Positions 13,896-18,567 of a stretch of DNA of 18,567 nt are shown one piece after another; positions within the stretch are counted from its first letter, which is position 1; each line of letters opens with the position of its first letter. Below the pieces are notes generated by a model. It worked only from the letters and a program-made list of their open reading frames with translations, had not been told where the DNA came from and did not search any database. The stretch covers positions 1 to 18,567 of the forward strand of contig CAMOOX010000024.1 of NCBI GenBank assembly GCA_946621875.1, read 5' to 3'. Source of the stretch: UBA1738 sp003453455 (GTDB lineage: Bacteria; Bacillota; Clostridia; UBA1381). Both the position numbers and the translations under genes were made by a program.

Positions 13896-14222
13896 TCAAT
13901 CATTGTAAATTATATCAGAGCCGACTGCCTGTTCTACAAACTTCTTCATACGATCCTTTCCGACTCCGTAAAATCCCTTTACGCAAGGAATTGGCATTAT
14001 CGCAGGTGTTACCGACTCGCGGTAGCTTTCTACTACGCTTTCAAGCTCTTTAAAATACTGCTCGGTTATATAGATTATCCCATAGCCAGAGACGGCCATA
14101 TCTTTCAGGCATTCCTCCGCCTGCTTCGCATTTTCGACGCTCTTTATATCAAGCCCAAGAGCCGCAAATGCACAAATGCTGTCATAATCTCCCAAAACTC
14201 CGATTTTATACATATGCGTCAC
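13896..14222 (-). CDS. ntpG: V-type ATPase subunit F (central stalk)
   Basis: Small Rossmann-like stalk subunit that binds subunit D. About 108 residues with the family opening MYKIGVLGDYDSICAFAALGLDI, the middle GIIYITEQYFKELESV, and a basic C-terminal helix (GKDRMKKFVEQAVGSDI). The GTG at 14222 has AAAGGA 8 bases upstream; the ATG at 14213 gives the more usual N-terminus but its ribosome binding site is 13 bases away, so the start is not settled. Either way it overlaps the end of subunit C (stop at 14206), implying coupled translation. It is called NtpG in Enterococcus naming. Confidence 0.92.
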   Translation of the reverse strand: MTHMYKIGVLGDYDSICAFAALGLDIKSVENAKQAEECLKDMAVSGYGIIYITEQYFKELESVVESYRESVTPAIMPIPCVKGFYGVGKDRMKKFVEQAVGSDIIYND

Positions 14223-15129
14223 GCAGCCTTTCCTTTATGATTTCCTCGCCCCAGCCATTTTCCTTGCAGGCAAGGATTATGCGTACCGCCTTAATTTCAA
14301 AGCTTTTTCCTATCAAAAATGCCATTATTGGCGCAAAGCCGAAACTTTCGGATTTAGCGCTTTTTGCATAGGCAAGCTTTTTATTATCGCACCATTTTTC
14401 AAATGCGCTTATAGACTCAGTCTCCGCATCGGGATAGTTTTTCTTAATTTCCTCTATTACGCCGCTAACCGATCCAAAAAGCTGTTCCTTTGGAAAAATA
14501 AGCGCATTCTTTGAAAAATCCCTTGATTTATTACTAAAAGCGCACCGCCATGCGGTTTTTAAATCAGTAAGCTCTATTAATAGCTGTGCCCAACCGATTA
14601 AAAAGTCACTTCTTGACCTTTTTGCACTTTCCAAAACCGCTAAATGCTCCGCTTTATCAATAAAAATCTCTGCAAGCTGACCGTCCATAGTCGAGGTCAG
14701 TATCTTGTAAGCCTTTCCAGCAACATCTTTTATATGTTCCGGAAGCTCTTCGGCATTTTTATTTTTTATCGCCGCCTCTATTTTCTCAGGCGGTGTAATA
14801 TGCGGTGAAAGTATCATATTTTCCCACTTTTCACCTGCTACCGTTGCCTTTAACACCGTTTTTAAGTTATGAAAATCATTTTCATAAAGGAGCAAATCAA
14901 TAGGAGCCTCATCGGGGCATACTTCATATGCCTTTTGCCAAGCGCTTTCAAGTTCATTTTTCAAAAGCTCCTCGCTCGTTTCACCGCTCCAACCACGCTC
15001 TTTTAAAAACCGTTTTGCCGCATCAATTCCGCTTGATGCAATAAGCGTCTGCATATCGGAATGAGTGAGCATTTTGTTTTCAAGCGTTTTTATAAAGGAA
15101 ACGGCATATACATACTCAACATCTTTCAA
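14206..15129 (-). CDS. ntpC: V-type ATPase subunit C (AC39/d type, rotor socket)
   Basis: Funnel-shaped subunit that joins the central stalk to the K ring. About 307 residues, mostly helical, with the family N-terminus KDVEYVYAVSFIKTLENKML and repeated helical units such as DLLLYENDFHNLKTVLKA and EIKAVRIILACKENG near the end. The chosen TTG start at 15129 has AAGGAG 8 bases upstream and restores the usual start of family members; the longer frame's GTG at 15138 overlaps that ribosome binding site. The stop of subunit E lies just upstream (12 bases). It overlaps subunit F at its 3' end. Confidence 0.92.
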   Translation of the reverse strand: MKDVEYVYAVSFIKTLENKMLTHSDMQTLIASSGIDAAKRFLKERGWSGETSEELLKNELESAWQKAYEVCPDEAPIDLLLYENDFHNLKTVLKATVAGEKWENMILSPHITPPEKIEAAIKNKNAEELPEHIKDVAGKAYKILTSTMDGQLAEIFIDKAEHLAVLESAKRSRSDFLIGWAQLLIELTDLKTAWRCAFSNKSRDFSKNALIFPKEQLFGSVSGVIEEIKKNYPDAETESISAFEKWCDNKKLAYAKSAKSESFGFAPIMAFLIGKSFEIKAVRIILACKENGWGEEIIKERLRDAYV

Positions 15130-15141
15130 TATTTTCACTCC

Positions 15142-15702
15142 TTATTTTGCGGCTATATCATAAAGCTCGCTTTCCATTTCGTGGAAAATAGCGTCAATAG
15201 TGCAGTTCACATACACCCTGCCATGCCTTACAATAAGACCTTTTGACGGTGCTTCATCATTTGATAAGGTAAAACCTGCGCCAAGACTTTCCAAAAATCC
15301 GTCAAGCATATTTTCCCTATCCTCTTTATATAAAAGAACCTCTCCGCCGACTTCCTCATCCTTCTGATTTTTATAAATCTCTCTAAGATAAGAAAAATAC
15401 TCGTCTTTTGGCATATTCAAAATCCTGTTCTTTGACGCTTCTATAAGCTCTTTTGCAGTTTCCCGCTCGGTTTTTAAAAGCATTTCACGCAAATATGCGT
15501 CCTTTTCCGCTGCCTTTCGCTCCTTTAAAGCGTTTACAGCGTCAAGACGGGCAGATTTTTCGCGTTCTTTTATACCCTCAATTTCAGCTGAATACTCTTT
15601 GTTTATTTCGTCTATTCTTTTGTTTGCCTCGCTGATTTTTACATCTGCTTTTTGCCTTGCTTCTGCTAAAATGGTATCTGTTATTAGTTCCAGTCCTGCC
15701 AC
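15142..15702 (-). CDS. ntpE: V-type ATPase subunit E (peripheral stalk)
   Basis: Peripheral stator subunit that pairs with the H/G subunit as a long coiled coil. 186 residues: an N-terminal helix at about 1-100 rich in Glu, Lys and Ala with no Pro until about residue 98 (EARQKADVKISEANKRIDE and on), and a globular C-terminal half that includes GLIVRHGRVYVNCTIDAIFHEMESEL, a typical E-subunit ending. It starts with GTG at 15702, with GGAG 5 bases upstream and AAAAGGAG further up. It lies 16 bases after the K gene stop. Confidence 0.94.
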   Translation of the reverse strand: MAGLELITDTILAEARQKADVKISEANKRIDEINKEYSAEIEGIKEREKSARLDAVNALKERKAAEKDAYLREMLLKTERETAKELIEASKNRILNMPKDEYFSYLREIYKNQKDEEVGGEVLLYKEDRENMLDGFLESLGAGFTLSNDEAPSKGLIVRHGRVYVNCTIDAIFHEMESELYDIAAK

Positions 15703-15718
15703 TTTTTCTCCGCTCCTT

Positions 15719-16186
15719 TTAAAGATTGATTACAATAAGGAAGGATACAATAAATCCCAAAAGTGCATAAAGCTCGATAAGTGACGCTGAAACGATAGCC
15801 TTTGAGCTTTCCTCAGGGCGCTTTGCCGTAAGATTTACACCTGTTGCGCAAACTCTTCCCTGTGCCTTTGCGGAAAAATATCCCGAAACAGCTATCGGAA
15901 GGCAAGCAAACAGGTATCCGAGTCCCTTTGTCCATTCGGTTACAGGCTCTCCGCCCAAAACGCCGATATTAAGTAGTACCATAACGCCTACGATAAGTCC
16001 GTAAAGTCCCTGTGTACCGGGAAGCAGCTGCAAAACGAGCAATTTTCCGAACTTTGACGGGTCATCTGCAACAACGGCTGATGCCGCCTCAGACGCAATA
16101 CCTACTCCCTTTGATGAACCCATACCTGCAAGTGACACTGCAAAAGCCACTCCTGCCAAAGCAAAAACCATTCCTAAATTAAACAT
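15719..16186 (-). CDS. ntpK: V-type ATPase subunit K (membrane rotor ring, predicted Na+-binding)
   Basis: Ring-forming proteolipid of the V0 sector. 155 residues in two hairpins, four membrane helices (about 3-23, 48-75, 85-108, 129-153). Residues matching the Na+ site of E. hirae NtpK are all present: L55-P-G-T58-Q59 in helix 2, Q109 in helix 3 (SAKAQGRV), and the essential carboxylate E138 in helix 4 (SASLIELYALLGF). Only the second hairpin carries the acid, as in NtpK. The ATG at 16186 is chosen because AAAGGA lies 9 bases upstream; upstream in-frame ATGs lack a fitting ribosome binding site and would add non-family sequence. It overlaps the end of subunit I by 8 bases. Confidence 0.95.
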   Translation of the reverse strand: MFNLGMVFALAGVAFAVSLAGMGSSKGVGIASEAASAVVADDPSKFGKLLVLQLLPGTQGLYGLIVGVMVLLNIGVLGGEPVTEWTKGLGYLFACLPIAVSGYFSAKAQGRVCATGVNLTAKRPEESSKAIVSASLIELYALLGFIVSFLIVINL

Positions 16187-18146
16187 AATCTCCATTCCTT
16201 TCGTTTTTAAAATTGTAATATTTTGTGTTAAAGCTAAGCGGTTTATATTTTCTTCCGCCGCCTTCATAAAACTTTTGGTAAAATTCGACGTACTGCAAAC
16301 GGTTAGTATGCACATATGCGCCAAGCATATTGATTGCAAAGTTCAGCGTATGTCCGAATATTGAAATTGCGATAAAGCTTATAAGTCCTACAATACTGTT
16401 ACCGCCAAGCGAGCCTAAAACATTTACAACCGATGCGATAACGCCAGTTGCAAGTCCCAGCGCCATAAGTCTTGAATAGGAGAGTACATCTCCTACGATA
16501 CTTGTTATATCGTAAAGGCTTAAAATACCGTTTAACAGCTTCATTATCGGATTTTTACTGCTCCTCCCTTGCGTTAAAACAAGTCCGATTGCAGCGCCGA
16601 TTGCCATATATTTACCGATTTGGGTAACAACAGGTATGTTAAAGGCTGTTCCGGTCGCTAAAATACCTATTCCCGAAATAACCAAAATCCAAAAACCTGT
16701 GTCAAATACAGCTGCCCATTTTTCACCGCTTTTCCAAGTCATATAAAACTTAATTGCAAGTGCAGTCAGGATATGCACCGCTCCAAAAGCCACGCTCATA
16801 ATGAGTACTTGCAGAGGCTTCTGGACAGGATCAACAAGTATCGGTGAAAGTGCAAGCTTTCCCTCTCCAAAGGTTTTTGAAACCGTTGCAATCATATCCC
16901 CGAAAAAGCTTCCGTACATAAGTCCCCAGAAGGTGGTGGAAACTCCGCAATAGAAGAACATTTTAAACATATTCCTCTTTTTCTTTTCCAGCACATTTCC
17001 AAACCCCAAAATTCCGCAGACTATCATTAAAAGCAATCCGTATCCTGCATCGGAAAACATCATTCCGAAGAAGAAATAGTAAAATACTGACATAATCGGA
17101 TTTGGGTCAATGTCATTTTTAGATGGCATTGAATAGTCGGACGTTATACCCTCAACAGGCGCAACAAAGGCATTATTTGAAAATGCCGACGGTACATCTT
17201 CATCTTCTTTTGGCTCTGAAATTTCGATCGATGCCGTAAAATTTTTTGAAATCTCCGTCTCTAAATCCTTGCTATATTTCTCAGGTATATACCCGCTTAT
17301 GAAAAATGCGTTTTGGCTTATGCCGATTTTTTCCAAAGCATGGTATTTATCGCATCTTATCGCCATTTTGTCATAAAAAAGCTCCAAATCATCACGCTTT
17401 TTCGCATATCCTGCAAGTTTTTTTGAAAGCTCTTCATTGTCTTCTAAAATTTCCTTTTTCCGCGCTTTGATCTCTTCAATCCTCTTTTTCGGCTCACTAT
17501 TTGCGAGATTTTTTGGAGGCACAAAATTTATCTCGGCGAAAAATTTTGATATTTTTGCCTCTTCCTCTTGAAGATACATAATCCATAAAATTGTCTGCTG
17601 TTTTGTACTCTTTAATATTTCAAAATATACAGCATTTATCTCGGCTTCTTCCAGCTTTTGCCAAATCTTCTCACTATCCCATTCGCCCTCTGCAACACCG
17701 GTTTTTATCAAAGTACGCCGAGTATGTTTAAGACCTATCGGAACATCTAACGAAATAAAGTTTAAAAGAGCATTTTCCTCAATTTCCAAGGACGAAAGCT
17801 CGTCATTATTTTTTTCTTTATTCTTTTTTATCTGCAAAATGTCACGCACAAGTTCAAGCATTTGCGAGGTTTCACCATTTGCAAATTTGTACTGCTCGGC
17901 GGATAACTCTGTTCTTTTTGGAAAAAGTCCGCCTTTATCATTTGGTAGCATTTCTATTGCCGTTTTCGTCTGTGCCATATTCGATTCAAGCTGTGAAATT
18001 GTGCCGGCTGTTTCACGGCTTTTTAATGTGTCATATCGACTGTCCGAAATATCCACTATGCCGCTACTTTGCAGATACTCAATAAGGCGCTTTCGCTCCG
18101 CATTTAAGCCCACAATCTCTAATCTCTTCATTTTGGTAAGTGCCAA
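16179..18146 (-). CDS. ntpI: V-type ATPase subunit I (membrane stator, a-type)
   Basis: Stator subunit forming the ion half-channels beside the K ring. 655 residues: a cytoplasmic half at about 1-345 with two coiled-coil stretches (around 45-120 and 210-260), then a membrane half with about 7-8 helices starting near IMSVFYYFFFGMMFSDAGYGLLLM. The key arginines are seen in DVLSYSRLMALGLATG (R559) and HTNRLQYVEFYQKFYEGGG (R616); their spacing fits the functional pair R573/R629 of E. hirae NtpI. The start is TTG, preceded by GGGGTGAT, and gives the common MAxxKMKRL opening. The 3' end overlaps the K gene by 8 bases. Confidence 0.95.
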   Translation of the reverse strand: MALTKMKRLEIVGLNAERKRLIEYLQSSGIVDISDSRYDTLKSRETAGTISQLESNMAQTKTAIEMLPNDKGGLFPKRTELSAEQYKFANGETSQMLELVRDILQIKKNKEKNNDELSSLEIEENALLNFISLDVPIGLKHTRRTLIKTGVAEGEWDSEKIWQKLEEAEINAVYFEILKSTKQQTILWIMYLQEEEAKISKFFAEINFVPPKNLANSEPKKRIEEIKARKKEILEDNEELSKKLAGYAKKRDDLELFYDKMAIRCDKYHALEKIGISQNAFFISGYIPEKYSKDLETEISKNFTASIEISEPKEDEDVPSAFSNNAFVAPVEGITSDYSMPSKNDIDPNPIMSVFYYFFFGMMFSDAGYGLLLMIVCGILGFGNVLEKKKRNMFKMFFYCGVSTTFWGLMYGSFFGDMIATVSKTFGEGKLALSPILVDPVQKPLQVLIMSVAFGAVHILTALAIKFYMTWKSGEKWAAVFDTGFWILVISGIGILATGTAFNIPVVTQIGKYMAIGAAIGLVLTQGRSSKNPIMKLLNGILSLYDITSIVGDVLSYSRLMALGLATGVIASVVNVLGSLGGNSIVGLISFIAISIFGHTLNFAINMLGAYVHTNRLQYVEFYQKFYEGGGRKYKPLSFNTKYYNFKNERNGDYV

Positions 18147-18197
18147 TCTATCACCCCAATTCTTCCACTAAAAAATGGCAGAAATCAAAACAGTAAT

Positions 18198-18216
18198 AAA
18201 AGGGGTTCACCCTTTT
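18198..18216 (-). other. Small hairpin over the stop of subunit H/G, before subunit I
   Basis: AAAAGGG and CCCTTTT pair as a 7-bp stem with a 5-base loop that contains the stop codon of the H/G gene. It is followed by four T only at the stem base, not a real U-tract. It could be a weak attenuator or mRNA-stability element between the first two operon genes. Confidence 0.4.
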
Positions 18217-18521
18217 TTTACTGCATCGATTATTCTGCCTATTATTTCTTCACTGCCTGCAAGGATATTCTTGCGCCTATCTTCACATTTTTTTAAGACT
18301 TCTGCCTTAAAATCTTCAAATTCCTTTTCTGCTTCCAGTTCTGCTTGCGCAAGGCTTTCGCGCATTTTATCCGCCTCTTGGGCTTCAACCTCTTTCAATC
18401 TTTCTTGCGCCGCCTCACCAGCACGAGCTAAAAGTTCTGATGCGTCACGCTCGGCTTTTGCGATAATTTCCGCAGCCTCGCTTTCTGCATTTCTAACCTT
18501 TTCCAAAGCTTCTTTTGCCAT
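18207..18521 (-). CDS. ntpF: V-type ATPase subunit H/G (peripheral stalk coiled coil)
   Basis: First gene of the ATPase operon in this window. About 104 residues, almost a single long alanine- and glutamate-rich helix (ALEKVRNAESEAAEIIAKAE through ILAGSEEIIGRIIDAVKKG) with the right-handed coiled-coil pattern expected for the partner of subunit E. The start is uncertain: the ATG at 18521 is 11 bases from AAAGGAG, while an in-frame TTG at 18527 is 5 bases from it and would add two residues. In Enterococcus naming this is NtpF; elsewhere it is AhaH or subunit G/H. The operon order H-I-K-E-C-F-A-B-D matches ntpFIKECGABD. No clear promoter can be read in the 40 bases left upstream. Confidence 0.9.
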   Translation of the reverse strand: MAKEALEKVRNAESEAAEIIAKAERDASELLARAGEAAQERLKEVEAQEADKMRESLAQAELEAEKEFEDFKAEVLKKCEDRRKNILAGSEEIIGRIIDAVKKG

Positions 18522-18567
18522 ACCCAAAAATTCTCCTTTATAGTCAATTTCAGGTAAAAACCATCAA

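Noticed and set aside
16187..16339. N-terminal extension of subunit K
   Set aside because: The extra 51 residues are the subunit I C-terminus read in another frame, and the family starts at MFNLGM with a well-placed ribosome binding site.
1..18567. CRISPR array, tRNA/rRNA genes, prophage, insertion sequence or defence/toxin system
   Set aside because: No direct-repeat arrays, no cloverleaf-like genes, and no integrase, transposase or defence domains were seen among the convincing genes.

Overview
The window reads as chromosome of a low-to-moderate GC anaerobic Firmicute, most likely a gut-type Clostridia. The grounds are an oxygen-sensitive class III ribonucleotide reductase with its activase, a V-type ATPase operon in the Enterococcus ntp order, strong AGGAGG-type ribosome binding sites, TTGACA/TATAAT promoters with 17-bp spacers, and a ruvX-DUF1292 pair. 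I see no rRNA, tRNA, CRISPR array, insertion sequence, prophage or toxin/defence cassette.

Layout. (1) 1-2290: mscL (+) ends in a terminator shared with a convergent small conserved-looking gene (-). Next comes a minus-strand pair of a PqqD-like protein and an S26-like Ser/His peptidase. A divergent promoter region separates this pair from ruvX (+) and a DUF1292 gene (+), and the latter has its own promoter across the ruvX stop. (2) 2287-2601: a gene-poor spacer with a possible 14-codon ORF, a structured stretch that may be an RNA gene, a bidirectional terminator and a REP-like palindrome. (3) 2602-9026, all minus strand: nrdD-trxB-E2-like acyltransferase-AMP-dependent acyl ligase-Amidase_6 protein, closely packed and probably largely one transcription unit led by nrdD. 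nrdG lies just upstream with its own promoter. Both promoters carry NrdR-type boxes; the box upstream of the nrdD promoter is a perfect 16-bp palindrome. (4) 10048-18521, minus strand: a complete V-type ATPase operon H(G)-I-K-E-C-F-A-B-D ending in a strong terminator. Its promoter is outside the window or in the last 40 bases.

How the parts work together. NrdG should make the glycyl radical on NrdD. NrdD carries its own thioredoxin-like domain, and the next gene is a thioredoxin-reductase-like flavoprotein lacking the usual NADPH-selecting arginines, so the electron path to deoxynucleotides seems to be genetically linked. The rotor-ring subunit keeps all side chains known to bind Na+ in Enterococcus hirae, so the ATPase is predicted to move Na+. 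The least usual part is the acyl ligase plus E2-like acyltransferase pair: the acyltransferase has no lipoyl domain, and Glu replaces the normal catalytic His. Several start sites were re-chosen from ribosome-binding-site spacing. In the ATPase operon this reveals that GTG/TTG starts fall mostly on low-copy subunits.
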